A program made the translations under genes and the position numbers. From Geomonas paludis (lineage in GTDB: Bacteria > Desulfobacterota > Desulfuromonadia > Geobacterales > Geobacteraceae), in NCBI RefSeq assembly GCF_014193585.1, contig NZ_BLXY01000001.1, positions 602,033-666,032 on the forward strand: 64,000 nt of DNA, read 5' to 3'. The notes beneath the pieces were generated by a model that searched no databases, was not told the origin of the DNA, and saw nothing but the letters and a program-made list of their open reading frames with translations. Within the stretch, counting starts at the first letter, position 1. The number at the start of each line of letters is the position of its first letter. Positions 36,013-46,200 of the stretch are shown piece after piece.

Positions 36013-36930
36013 ATGAAAAGTCTTCTTCTCTCGCTACTTTTCCTGATCTTTGCCTCTCTTGCTGCTCCGGCCCTCCCTGCCAGTGCTACCGAGATCTATG
36101 CGCAGCAGACCGGCAAGAGCTGCGACGCCTGTCATGTCGACCCGGCCGGCGGCGGGGAGCTGACTAAAGCCGGTAAGGAATTCGCCGCTGCACGCGCCGT
36201 GAAAAGCGAGGCGACGCAGGTCGGCGCGGCCGGCAAGGTGGTGCGCTTTGCGGCCGGCTACCTGCACATGCTGATCGCGATCCTGTGGTTCGGCACCATC
36301 CTCTACGTACACCTGGTCCTCAAACCCGCGTACGCGGCGGGGGGATTGCCCCGCGGCGAGGTCAAGGTGGGCGTGCTCTCCATGGTGGTGATGGGGATCA
36401 CCGGCGCCATCCTCACCCACTTCCGGGTAACCTCCCCGGACATGCTGCTGCACACCCGTTTCGGGGTGCTGCTGCTCATCAAGATATCCCTCTACCTGGT
36501 GATGGTTTTCTCCGCCGCTTACGTGGTGCTGGTCATCGGGCCCAAGCTGAAAGGCAAGCGCCGCGAGCCGGTGACGCTGCCGGCCGGCAAAGAGTTGACG
36601 CTGGACCAGTTGTCTTCATTCGACGGCCAGGAGGGGCGCCCCGCCTACTTCGCCTACGAAGGCAAGCTCTACGACGCGAGCGCCAGCAGGCTCTGGAAAG
36701 GGGGGGTGCACATGGGGCGGCACCACTCCGGCGAGGACCTGACCGAGGCCCTCAAGCTGGCGCCGCACGGATCGGACAAGGTGCTGGGCATGCCCGAGGT
36801 GGGGATCCTGGCCGACGTGACCCCGCGCAAGGCGCCTTTGCACGAGCGGGTCTTCTTCTTCATGGCGTACATGAACCTGACCATAGTGTTTCTGATCGTG
36901 CTGATCCTCTCGCTCTGGCGCTGGGCCTGA
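36013..36930 (+). CDS. Haem protein fusion: CxxCH segment, CopD-like membrane domain, cytochrome-b5-like domain
   Basis: A 305-residue inner-membrane protein with a composite layout. A signal peptide ends near PASA (about residue 25). A c-type haem site CDACH is at residues 37-41. Hydrophobic spans at about 80-100, 118-135 and 152-178 fit a small CopD-like membrane domain. A cytochrome-b5-like haem/steroid-binding module follows (about 190-270): FDGQEGRPAYFAYEGKLYDA, WKGGVHMGRHHSGEDLTEAL, APHG. A last transmembrane helix (LTIVFLIVLILSLW) closes it. It could pass electrons between a c-type and a b-type haem at the membrane; that role is inference. The gene seems leaderless and precedes a diguanylate cyclase. 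Confidence 0.75.
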   Translation: MKSLLLSLLFLIFASLAAPALPASATEIYAQQTGKSCDACHVDPAGGGELTKAGKEFAAARAVKSEATQVGAAGKVVRFAAGYLHMLIAILWFGTILYVHLVLKPAYAAGGLPRGEVKVGVLSMVVMGITGAILTHFRVTSPDMLLHTRFGVLLLIKISLYLVMVFSAAYVVLVIGPKLKGKRREPVTLPAGKELTLDQLSSFDGQEGRPAYFAYEGKLYDASASRLWKGGVHMGRHHSGEDLTEALKLAPHGSDKVLGMPEVGILADVTPRKAPLHERVFFFMAYMNLTIVFLIVLILSLWRWA

Positions 36931-36966
36931 CAGCACGATCCCGGGGCTGCCGGACAAGGACCGACC

Positions 36967-38193
36967 GTGACGTATTTCCGCACCATATTCCAGGCCGATA
37001 CCAAGAAGGACCCCGATTCCCTGCTGCGCCTGTTCGTCTCCATCGCCCTGGTTTCCATCATTGTCATCACCTCCGTCGCCGGCTACGCCTTCTACCAGGT
37101 GCTGCAAAAGAACCTGGTGGCGAGCGCGGAAGAGGATGCCATCAAGGTCAGCACCGCCCTTTCCGAGGACGAAAAAGCGCGCTTCACCACGGCCAAGAGC
37201 GACGGCAGCGTCTCCGTCGAAGTCTCGCCCGACAACTTCTTCATCCTCGACCGCGATCTCAGGACTTTCCTCGCTCCCTTCGACATCGTCAAGATCAAGA
37301 TCTACTCCTCCGATTGCCGCATCGTGTACAGCACCGAGGCCAAGCTGATCGGCGAGGTCGACCGCGGCAACAGGAGGCTTGCCCGCGCCCTGGCCGGCGC
37401 CTTCGACTCCAAGCTCGAGCGCAAGGAAGAGGTGAAGGACCTCGCCGACGAACTGAAATTCAACGTGGACGTGGTGGAGACCTACATCCCCATCCGGGCT
37501 CACGGCAGGGTCATCGGCAGCTTCGAGGTCTACATCGACGTCACCAAGTACCATCAGCAGACCACCAACGCGGCGCTCGTTTCACTGGGGGCGTTGTGCG
37601 GCATCCTGGTCGTGGTGTTCGGGATCTCCTTCCTGCTGATCAGGCGCGGCACCAACGAGTTGAAGGAGACCCAGGATATTCTCAGGAAGCAGACCCTCAT
37701 CGACGGTCTCACCGGCACCTTCAACAAGAGGCAGATAGAGCTGATCGGGCGCAGGGAGTTCGCGCGCGCCCTGCGCCGCAGGGAGAAGGGGTTGGCCGAC
37801 GCTGAGGTCGGTTTCATCATGATCGACATCGACCACTTCAAGCAGGTGAACGACCGCTACGGCCACCTGGCCGGCGACCACCTGCTGCAGCAGTTCGCGG
37901 AAAGGGTGACGGCATCGTTGCGCAGCTACGACTCCGTCGGGCGTTTCGGGGGGGAGGAGTTCCTGGTGGTGCTGCCGGGGTCGAACCGTGAGCAGACCCT
38001 CTGCGTGGCCCACAAGATCTGGTCGCTGGTCCGCGAGGAGCCCTTCCTGATCGATGGGGAAACCCTGCGGGTCACCACCAGCGCCGGCGTGGCCAACGTG
38101 CAGCACAGCGACGACGACCTGCTGCAGGTCCTGAAGCGCGCCGACCTGAACCTGTACCAGGCCAAGAGCGGCGGACGGGACCGGGTCATCTAG
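36967..38193 (+). CDS. Membrane-bound diguanylate cyclase (GGDEF)
   Basis: A 408-residue predicted c-di-GMP synthase. One transmembrane helix near residues 18-42 (LVSIALVSIIVITSVAGYAF) is followed by a periplasmic sensor of about 150 residues. A second helix lies at about 198-222 (ALVSLGALCGILVVVFGISF), then a GGDEF domain with the active site GGEEF near residue 325. The product-inhibition I-site RSYD is at the standard distance before it, so both synthesis and feedback look intact. Start is a GTG at 36967 after AAGGA. It follows the haem fusion after 36 bases and may share its transcript, so the haem protein could feed a redox signal to it (inference). Confidence 0.92.
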   Translation: MTYFRTIFQADTKKDPDSLLRLFVSIALVSIIVITSVAGYAFYQVLQKNLVASAEEDAIKVSTALSEDEKARFTTAKSDGSVSVEVSPDNFFILDRDLRTFLAPFDIVKIKIYSSDCRIVYSTEAKLIGEVDRGNRRLARALAGAFDSKLERKEEVKDLADELKFNVDVVETYIPIRAHGRVIGSFEVYIDVTKYHQQTTNAALVSLGALCGILVVVFGISFLLIRRGTNELKETQDILRKQTLIDGLTGTFNKRQIELIGRREFARALRRREKGLADAEVGFIMIDIDHFKQVNDRYGHLAGDHLLQQFAERVTASLRSYDSVGRFGGEEFLVVLPGSNREQTLCVAHKIWSLVREEPFLIDGETLRVTTSAGVANVQHSDDDLLQVLKRADLNLYQAKSGGRDRVI

Positions 38194-38466
38194 CTTCAGG
38201 CGACACCCGTTTTTTTGGCGTGCCGTGCGGGATGAACCGCCGGCCGCGCCCATCCTGCCGCATGCGCCCTGTTACCCCCTGCACCACCACGGCAGCACCG
38301 CCCCGCTTCCACTTCCGCCTCACTCCTCCGGCTTCCCCTCCCGTCGTTCCACCCCTGCACGCAGTTTCCCCGGAGTGATTTTGAGATGACGGCGTGCGCC
38401 GAAAAAGTGTACTATCGGAGGCCGCGCCGGCTCGCGGCAGACCAGACGTACCAGGAGAGCATTATC
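38194..38466. other. Intergenic, no feature recognised
   Basis: 273 bases between the diguanylate cyclase and the siroheme reductase. There is no clear terminator or promoter, only a C-rich stretch at 38275-38345. In-frame codons extend the reductase upstream to 38386 but without a ribosome site. Confidence 0.4.
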
Positions 38467-39753
38467 ATGACCGACAAGAACCTGCGCCTCGAGGGGATCT
38501 ACCCCCAGCGCCAGAAGGAATTTTTCATGCAGCGCGTCAAGCTTCCCGCCGGCATCATTTCCGCCGACCAGGCTCTCAAGGTGGCGCAGCTGGCCGGGCG
38601 TTACGCGCGCGGGGTGGTCCACCTCACCACCAGGGGGAGCATCGAGCTGCACTGGCTCACCGAGGCGGACCTCCCGGTGGTGGCCGCGCAACTGGCCCAG
38701 GTGGGTCTCTACAACCGCGGCGCCTGCGGCGGCGCCGTGCGCGGCGTCATCTGCGGCAGTCTCTCCGCGGCGGGCGCCCCGGCCCTGGAGGCGCTGGTCA
38801 GGAAGATCCACCGCCATTTCACCGGCAACCCCCGCTTCGAGAGGCTTCCCAAGAAGTTCAAGATCGGCGTCGAAGCGGACACGACGAGCAAGAGGCACCT
38901 GATCCAGGACCTGGCCTTCGTCCCTGCGGCCAGCGACGAGGGCAGGGCGCGTTACGACGTCTACGCCGCCGGCGGCCTCGGCCGTGAACCCCAGCCGGGA
39001 TTCCTGCTGGCGCAGGCGGTTGCCGAGGACGCCCTGATTCCGCTGATCGAGCGGGTGCTGGTGGAGTACGAGGCCAATACACCGCCGCCCAAGCGGCTGA
39101 AGTTCCTGGTGGGGCAGATAGGACAGGAGGAGTTCCGGCGCAGGGTGCTGGGGAACGAGCTGGAAGAGTTGCCGCTGCCGGCGCCGACCCTGACCGGGAG
39201 CCTGGTGCCGGTGCCGGCCGCGGCCGAGGACCGGCTGGAGGCCCATGTTTTTGCGGGTGAGCTTGCTGCCGACGGGCTGGCTGCGCTGGCGGATATCGCC
39301 GCGAGGTTCTGCGGCGGGATGCTGATGGTGACGGGGAACCAGACCGTGGTGCTGCACCTGGTCCAGGGAAGCGAGCGCGAAGAGGCGCTCGAGGCGCTGG
39401 CCCAGGCCGGTTTTGCCAATGAAAGCGCCGCGGAGCGGGTCGTGTTCCGGGTCTGCCCGGGTAACCACGAGTGCATCATGGGGCTCGCCGCGACCCGTGA
39501 CGTGGCGGCGGCCGTGGTGGCGGAGCTTGGGGAAGAGGCGCTCCAGCTTAGCTGGGCCATCTCCGGCTGTCCCAACTGCTGTGCCCAGCCGCAGCTGGCG
39601 CAGGCGGGGATCGTGGCGTCGCGGCTGGTTGCCGACCAGGCCGGGCGTGCGCCGCGTTTCGACCTGTACCGCGCCGGCGCCGGCGCCTTCGCCGAGCCGG
39701 TGCAGCAGGGGCTCAACCTGACCGAGCTTTTGGACGCGGTCAAAAAGATCTAG
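38467..39753 (+). CDS. Siroheme / 4Fe-4S nitrite-sulfite reductase family protein
   Basis: A 428-residue member of the nitrite/sulfite reductase fold. An N-terminal ferredoxin-like half-domain (QRQKEFFMQRVKLPAGIISA; RGVVHLTTRGSIELHW) precedes the cofactor domain. The C-terminus has the four cysteines that ligate the cluster and siroheme: CPGNHEC (C-x5-C) and SGCPNCC (C-x3-C), the standard spacing. It is shorter than NirA or CysI (about 510-570), so it may be a dissimilatory-like or assimilatory variant; the substrate is not clear. ATG at 38467 follows AGGAG. No partner flavoprotein or siroheme gene adjoins it. Confidence 0.85.
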   Translation: MTDKNLRLEGIYPQRQKEFFMQRVKLPAGIISADQALKVAQLAGRYARGVVHLTTRGSIELHWLTEADLPVVAAQLAQVGLYNRGACGGAVRGVICGSLSAAGAPALEALVRKIHRHFTGNPRFERLPKKFKIGVEADTTSKRHLIQDLAFVPAASDEGRARYDVYAAGGLGREPQPGFLLAQAVAEDALIPLIERVLVEYEANTPPPKRLKFLVGQIGQEEFRRRVLGNELEELPLPAPTLTGSLVPVPAAAEDRLEAHVFAGELAADGLAALADIAARFCGGMLMVTGNQTVVLHLVQGSEREEALEALAQAGFANESAAERVVFRVCPGNHECIMGLAATRDVAAAVVAELGEEALQLSWAISGCPNCCAQPQLAQAGIVASRLVADQAGRAPRFDLYRAGAGAFAEPVQQGLNLTELLDAVKKI

Positions 39754-39994
39754 AACCCGTTCTACGTTCTATGTTCTAAGTTCTACGTTATTTCTCTTAC
39801 CCCTCTCCCTCCGGGAGAGGGTGCCCGCAGGGCGGGTGAGGGCGATGCCGTTTGCACCTCACCTGCCTCGTGCAATGCCCTCACCCCCGCCCCTCTCCCA
39901 GGGGGCGAGGGGAGCACACCTGCCCCACATCAGTACCTCGCTCCGCTCACACTCCCGAACGTAGAACGTAGAACGTAGAAACGTAGAACGTCCG
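39754..39994. repeat. Nested palindromes between convergent genes
   Basis: The outer arms are arrays of nine-base units: TTCTACGTTCTATGTTCTAA plus GTTCTACGTT (39761-39790) facing AACGTAGAACGTAGAACGTA plus GAAACGTAGAACG (39958-39990). Inside lies a two-hairpin REP-like element of the CCCTCACCC family (about 39798-39916). The whole gap folds into one long structure between the reductase and kinase stop codons. Confidence 0.8.
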
Positions 39995-42595
39995 TCAGTT
40001 TTCGTCCAGCAGTTCCCGCACCCGGGCCAGCAGTTCGTTGATCTTGATCGGCTTGGAAATGAAATGACGGGGATCCCCCATGGTGAGGGTGTCGGTGATG
40101 ATGTCGGCGGTATAGCCGCTCATGAAGATGACCTTGACGCCGGGGGACAGGGCGGAGATGGCCTGGTAGGCGTCCCTGCCGTTCATGCGCGGCATGATCA
40201 CGTCCATGATGATCATGGCCACACTCCCCGCTGCCGCCTTGAATTTTTCCACGGCGTCGACCCCGTCCACCGCCGTGATGACCCGGTAGCCGAAATCCTG
40301 CAAGAGCTCCCGCACCATGTCCCGTATCACCGCGTCGTCCTCGACCAGGAGCAGGGTCTCCTCGCCGCCATGGACGGAATCGTCGACCGTGATGTTCTCG
40401 CTGGGCGCGGGGAGGTCGATCAGGGGGAAGTAGAGCCTGAACACGGTGCCGTGCCCCACCTCGCTGTAACAGTTGATGAAGCCGGAGTGCTGCTTGACGA
40501 TGCCGTACACCATTGCCAGACCCAGGCCGGTCCCCTTGCCCGGCTCCTTGGTGGTGAAAAACGGCTCGAAGATCCTGTCCTTCGTTTTCTCGTCCATGCC
40601 CACACCGGTGTCGGCCACCGTGATCAGGGCGTAGCTCCCCGGAACGCCGTAGCCGTGCGCCGAGATGAAGTCCTGGTCGAGCATGATGCGGTTGGTCGAG
40701 ATGCTCAGGATGCCGCCGCCGGCCATGGCGTCCCGGGCGTTCACGGCCAGGTTCATGATCACCTGTTCGATCTGTCCCGAATCCGCCAGTACTGAAAGCT
40801 CCCCGTCCTCCACCTGTATCCTGACTTCGATATGCTCCGGTATCAGGCGGCGCAGCATGACCTCCAGGTTGACCAGGATGGCGTTCAGCCCGACCGGGGC
40901 GGGGTTGGTCACCTGCTTCCTGCTGTAGGCCAAAAGGCTCCGGGTCAGGTTGGCCGCCCGCTCGGAGGCCCGCAGGATCTCGCTCACCTTCCCCTGCAGC
41001 GGATGCCCCTCTTCGAGCTGCACCTGCATCATGGTGCTGTAGCCGATGATGGCGGTGAGGATGTTGTTGAAGTCGTGGGCGATGCCGCCGGTCAGGGTGC
41101 CGATGGCCTCCATCTTCTGGGACTGGGTCAGCTGGTGTTCCAGGGCCCTGCGCTCTTCCTCGGCCTGGAGCCGGTCGGTCACGTCGTAGCAGGTCCCGAT
41201 GTACCCGGCGAAGTTGCCATCCAGCCCGTTGAACGGCCTCCCCATGTCGATGATCCAGTGGTGGCTGCCGTCGGCGTGGCGCAGCCGGTACTGCATCTGG
41301 AACGGCGCCCGCTGGGCGAAGGCGTCGCGGTACGTTTTCAGGCAGTAATCCTGGTCCTCGGGGTGCACCCCGGTGGCCCAACCCTCGCCCAGCTCATCCG
41401 CCAGCTCCCGCCCCGTGAACTCCAGCCAGGTCCGGTTGAAGTAATTCACCTTGCTGTCGGTGCCGGCACGCCAGATCATGGCGGGTAAGTTCTCGAACAG
41501 GGTCAGGTAGAAGTCCGCGGAGCGTTCCAGTTCCAGGAGCATGGTATTGAAGGTGCGGGCCATCTGGCCGATCTCGTCGTCTGAGGTGACCGGCGCCAGT
41601 TTCTGGGCCAGGTCCGCCTTGCCGGGGAGCTCCTCCAGGTGCCTGGTGAAGGAGGCCAGCGGCCTGGTCAGGTACTGCATAAAGGGCCAGACCAGGCAGA
41701 GCGAGAGCAGGGCGGCGAGCAGGGAGCCGGCGATGAAATAGTTCCTGGCTGCATGGACCGGGGCGTAGGCCTCCTCTATGGGATAGCTGACCGCAAGCAC
41801 CCACCCCGTCGACTTCAGCCGCTTCACCGAGCGCAGCACGGGGACGCCGATGCGGGCCATGGTCTCGGCGGTGCCCTGGAAACCCTGCAGGGCGCGATCC
41901 ACCATCAGGTTGGTCCCCGGAGGGTCCTGGCGCAGCACCCTGCGTTTGTCCGGGTGCATGAGGACGTTGCGCCGGCTGTCGTAGAGGGACAAAAAGCCCT
42001 TCTTGCCCAGCTTCAGGTTCGCCAGGGAGCGCAGGAAGTGCTGCTCGCGCAGATCGATGCTCCCCCCGAGGATGCCGGCGAGCTGGTTGTTCTTATCGAA
42101 GATGGGAACCGTGAACATGATGATGGGGTGGCTTTGCTTCTGCAGCGAGGCGAAGGGGGGGGAGATGTAGGTGGCGCCGCGCTTCACGGTCTCCTTGTAG
42201 TACTCGCGGAAGGAGAAGTCCATGCCGATGAAGTTGAGGTCGCGGGGGGTGGCCGCCACCAGTTTGCCGGAGGCGGAAAAAAGCAGGAGCGAGTTGTCGA
42301 AAAAGGCATGCTGTTTCTGCTCGGCATCGAGCATGCGCTGGGCCTGTTCGGGGTGGTCCACGGCGTCGGCGCTGAGGCGGCCGGAGAGGTTGTGCAGCAC
42401 GTGGGTAAAGTCGAAGATCCGGTCGTCGACCTGGGTGGCCAGTGAGTCCAGGAGGAGGGCTTGCTGCTGCGAGATGCTTTCTTTGAAGGTCTTCTCAAAG
42501 AACAGGTACGACCCGACCGCGGAAACGGCCATTAGCACCGCGACCAGGAGGAACACGGCCAGGGTCATCTTCGTCTTCATGCTGGTGAAAAGCAC
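39995..42595 (-). CDS. Hybrid sensor histidine kinase (Cache, HAMP, PAS, HisKA, HATPase, receiver)
   Basis: A protein of about 866 residues. One transmembrane helix ([20 protein letters not shown]) is followed by a large Cache-type periplasmic sensor, a second helix ([18 protein letters not shown]), HAMP and a PAS domain ([12 protein letters not shown] onward). The kinase core follows, with phospho-His in [13 protein letters not shown] and ATP-binding N, G1 and G2 boxes ([25 protein letters not shown]). A C-terminal receiver domain ([32 protein letters not shown]) ends it. Signal and target are unknown. The start is uncertain: GTG at 42595 has GGAG five bases upstream, ATG at 42580 and GTG at 42676 do not. 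Single gene. Confidence 0.9.
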   Translation of the reverse strand: MLFTSMKTKMTLAVFLLVAVLMAVSAVGSYLFFEKTFKESISQQQALLLDSLATQVDDRIFDFTHVLHNLSGRLSADAVDHPEQAQRMLDAEQKQHAFFDNSLLLFSASGKLVAATPRDLNFIGMDFSFREYYKETVKRGATYISPPFASLQKQSHPIIMFTVPIFDKNNQLAGILGGSIDLREQHFLRSLANLKLGKKGFLSLYDSRRNVLMHPDKRRVLRQDPPGTNLMVDRALQGFQGTAETMARIGVPVLRSVKRLKSTGWVLAVSYPIEEAYAPVHAARNYFIAGSLLAALLSLCLVWPFMQYLTRPLASFTRHLEELPGKADLAQKLAPVTSDDEIGQMARTFNTMLLELERSADFYLTLFENLPAMIWRAGTDSKVNYFNRTWLEFTGRELADELGEGWATGVHPEDQDYCLKTYRDAFAQRAPFQMQYRLRHADGSHHWIIDMGRPFNGLDGNFAGYIGTCYDVTDRLQAEEERRALEHQLTQSQKMEAIGTLTGGIAHDFNNILTAIIGYSTMMQVQLEEGHPLQGKVSEILRASERAANLTRSLLAYSRKQVTNPAPVGLNAILVNLEVMLRRLIPEHIEVRIQVEDGELSVLADSGQIEQVIMNLAVNARDAMAGGGILSISTNRIMLDQDFISAHGYGVPGSYALITVADTGVGMDEKTKDRIFEPFFTTKEPGKGTGLGLAMVYGIVKQHSGFINCYSEVGHGTVFRLYFPLIDLPAPSENITVDDSVHGGEETLLLVEDDAVIRDMVRELLQDFGYRVITAVDGVDAVEKFKAAAGSVAMIIMDVIMPRMNGRDAYQAISALSPGVKVIFMSGYTADIITDTLTMGDPRHFISKPIKINELLARVRELLDEN

Positions 42596-43171
42596 AAGCG
42601 CTCCGGTGGCTGCCGGTTCCCGGTCCCGGCTGCTGTCACAGTCTCCGCTCCGTTCCGCTGCCTGGCTGGCAGCCACTGTCAGTCATGTAAATTCTTATAA
42701 ACCTTCTTGTGTCAATAACAACTGAGATGTGAGCTTTTAATATTTGTTTTTGCCAATACTTTAACTGCTTTTTATGGAAATGCCATTTCTTATGACAGAT
42801 TTAACTAATTTTATGAGAGAGAAGGTCTGTATGTGCCTGGTATGGAAAGACTTCTCAGCGGGGGGAAGCTGCGGACCCGGCCCGCGCCGGAAGCAGGGGG
42901 ACAGCCGCAGCGTCAATTTACTGTCGATTTCGGCGCCCACGGGGCCAAAGTGGACAACTATCAATGTTTTAGCGGCGTTTACGGTGTAGACTGCGGCTGG
43001 CAGTAGTTCTTCTATCCACGTCACCTGTGGAAAACTATGTGGAGAAACGGGGGTGGGCGGCATGAAAATACCGTAATGGGGAGGTCTCCAGCAGATTGCA
43101 CTAATTTTAAGCAGCTAAAACCGGCGTGATTACAGGGGGCGCCAACGATTTGGCGCCGGCAATTGGAACAC
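42596..43171. other. Gene-free interval upstream of the hybrid kinase
   Basis: About 575 bases between the kinase start and the pyc terminator. The kinase-proximal part (42700-42840) is AT-rich and must hold its promoter. I found no credible gene; a 71-codon open frame at 42774-42989 has no ribosome site or recognisable product. One match to a DnaA-box variant (TTTTCCACA, minus strand, 43026-43034) stands alone. Confidence 0.5.
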
Positions 43172-43197
43172 AAAAAAAGGGGGGCAGAGCCCCCCTT
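43172..43197 (-). terminator. Intrinsic terminator of pyc
   Basis: Minus strand AAGGGGGGCTCTGCCCCCC followed by TTTTTTT. Confidence 0.9.
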
Positions 43198-43216
43198 GTG
43201 ACAGTACCACTATTTA

Positions 43217-46200
43217 CTATGCCATTACGAAAAGGAGCTCCTCTTTTTCGACCTTGCCCCCTTCCTTGCACTTCACCTCGGCGACGGTGCCGTCCTCCTT
43301 GGCCTTGATGTTGGTCTCCATCTTCATGGCCTCGGTGACCGCCAGGATGTCCCCCGCCTTGACGGCGTCACCGACCTTGACGTTCATCTTGATCACCTTG
43401 CCCGGCATGGGCGCGCCGACATGCTTGGGATTGCCCTTGTCCGCCTTCTCGTGGCCGCACTCGTCGCTTTGCACCGACTGGTCGCGCACGGTGACGCTCC
43501 TGGCGTTGCCGTTGAGTTCGAAGTAGATCTTCTTGGTGCCGTCGGGCTGGGTCTTGCCGATGGCGTTGAGCTTCACGATCAGCGTCTTGCCCGGCTGCAG
43601 CTCGATGGAGGTCTCCTGCCCCGGCTCCAGGCCGTAGAAGAAGATCGGGGTCGGAATCACCGAGACGTCGGAGAACTCCTGGCGGTGCTTGGCGTATTCT
43701 ACGTAGACGCTGGGGTACATCATGTAGGACATGAGTTCTTCGTCGTTCACCGGGTGTCCCACCTTGGCCTCGGCGGCGGCGCGCTCCTTCTCGAAGTCGG
43801 CCGGCTCCAGGAGCTCGCCCGGGCGGCAGGTGATGGGCTCCTGCCCCTTGAGGATGATCTTCTGCAGCTCCTTGGGGAAGCCCTGGTAGGGCTGGCCGAT
43901 CATACCCTTGAAGAAGCCGACCACGGATTCGGGGAAGGCGAGGTCCGCGCCCGGGGCGAAGACGTCCTCGGGCTCCAGGTTGTTCTTCACCAGGAACATG
44001 GCCATGTCCCCCACCACCTTGGAGGAGGGGGTGACCTTGACCACGTCGCCGAAGAGGAGGTTCACCTTGTGGTACATCTCCTTGCACTCCTCCCAGCGCT
44101 CGATGAGGCCCAGACCGGCGACCTGCGGCTTGTAGTTGGAGTACTGCCCGCCCGGGATCTCGTGGTGGTAGACCTCGGCGGTGCCGCTTTTAAGGCCCGA
44201 CTCGAACGGGGCGTAGTAGTCGCGCACCGTCTCCCAGTAGTTGGCCAGCTGCTGCAGGCCGCGCTCGTTCACCTGCGGGTCGAACTCGGTCCCCTTCAGG
44301 GTCGCCACCAGCGCGTTCAGGTTGGGCTGCGAGGTGAGACCGGAGATGGAGGAGAGCGCCGCGTCGACGATGTCGACCCCGGCCTGCGCCGCCATCAAGA
44401 GCAGTGCGCCGCCGTTGCCGGAGGTGTCGTGGGTGTGCAGGTGCACCGGGATGCCGATCTCCTCCTTGAGCGCCTTGACCAGCTGGTAGCCGGCGTAGGG
44501 CTTCAAAAGGCCCGCCATGTCCTTGATGGCGAGGATGTGGGCGCCCATTTTTTCCAGCTCCTTGGCCATGGAGACGTAGTAGGAGAGCGGGTACTTGGTG
44601 CGGGTGGGATCGGAGATGTCGCCGGTGTAGCAAATGGCGGCCTCGCAGATCTTGCCCGACTTCTGCACCGCCTCCATCGCCACCTGCATGCCGCGGGTCC
44701 AGTTGAGCGAGTCGAAGACGCGGAAGACGTCGACCCCGGATTCCGCCGCCTGCGCCACGAAGCGCTGCACCACGTTGTCCGGGTAGTTGGTGTAGCCGAC
44801 GGCGTTGGAGCCGCGCAGCAGCATCTGGAACAGGACGTTGGGGATCGCCTCGGTGAGGGCGTGCAGCCTCTGCCAGGGATCTTCCTTCAAGAAACGCATG
44901 GAGACGTCGAAGGTGGCGCCGCCCCACAGCTCCAGGGAGAACAGGTCGCTGGCCAGGTGCGAGGTGGCGTCGGCGACCTTCAACAGGTCATAGGTCCGGA
45001 CGCGGGTCGCCAGAAGCGACTGGTGCGCGTCGCGCATGGTGGTGTCGGTGAGGAGGAGCTTCTTCTGCTCCAGCACCCACTTGGCGAGCCCCTCGGCCCC
45101 TTTCTCGCGCAGGATGTCCTTGGTCCCCTTGGGCTTCTGGGCGAAGAGGTCGATCTGCGGCACGGCCGCCTCGATAAGCTCCGCGGAGCGCAAAGGCTTG
45201 GCCACGCCGGGGGAGCCGTTGACGATGACGTCGCCCAGGAAGTTGAGCACCTTGTTGGCGCGGTCCTTCTTCTCCGGGATCACCAGCAGCTCCGGGTGCT
45301 GGTCGATGAAGGAGGTGTTGCACTCGCCGGCCAGGAACACCGGGTGGGTGATCACGTTCTCCAAAAAGCCGATGTTCGTCTTCACGCCGCGCACGCGGAA
45401 TTCCTGGAGGCTGCGGTCCATGATGTGGGCGGCTTCCGCGAAGGTGAGCCCCCAGGAGCTCACTTTCACCAGCAGCGAGTCGTAGTGCGGGGTGATCTGG
45501 GCGCCGGTGAAGGCGTTGCCCGCGTCGAGGCGCACGCCGCAGCCGGCGGAGGAACGGTAGGTGGTCAGGGTGCCGAAGTCGGGTGCGAAGTTGTTGGTCG
45601 GGTCCTCGGTGGTGATGCGGCACTGGATGGCGAAGCCGCGCATCTCGATGGAGCCCTGGTTGGGGATGTTGATCTCCGGGTCGGAGAGGCGTTTCCCCTC
45701 GGCGATCAGGATCTGCGCCTGCACCAGGTTGCGGCCGGTGATCATCTCGGTCACCGTGTGCTCGACCTGGATGCGCGGGTTCATCTCGATGAAGTAGTAG
45801 CGCCCTTCCTCGTCCAAAAGGAATTCGACGGTGCCGGCGTTGCGGTAGCCGACCTGCTTGGCGATCTTCAGGGCGTCGGTGCACAGGGCGAGGCGGGTGT
45901 CACCGGGGAGCGCGAGCGAAGGGGCGAACTCGACCACCTTCTGGTGGCGGCGCTGGATGGAGCAGTCGCGCTCGTAGAAGTGCACCAGGCTGCCGTAGCC
46001 GTCGCCCAGCACCTGCACCTCGATGTGCTTGGGGTTTTTCAGGTAGCGCTCCAGGAACACGGAGGGGTCGCCGAAGGCGGCCTTCGCCTCCGAGGAGGCC
46101 GACTGCAGCCCCTCGAGGAGCTCCTTCTGGTTGTTGGCCACGCGCATGCCGCGCCCGCCGCCGCCGGCCGCCGCCTTGATGATGATCGGGTAGCCGTGGT

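Noticed and set aside
42774..42989. 71-codon frame in the kinase-pyc gap
   Set aside because: No ribosome site, no recognisable product, and composition typical of non-coding sequence.
43026..43034. DnaA-box-like TTTTCCACA as a hint of an origin
   Set aside because: A single match with no cluster, no dnaA/dnaN/gidA context and no AT-rich unwinding element.
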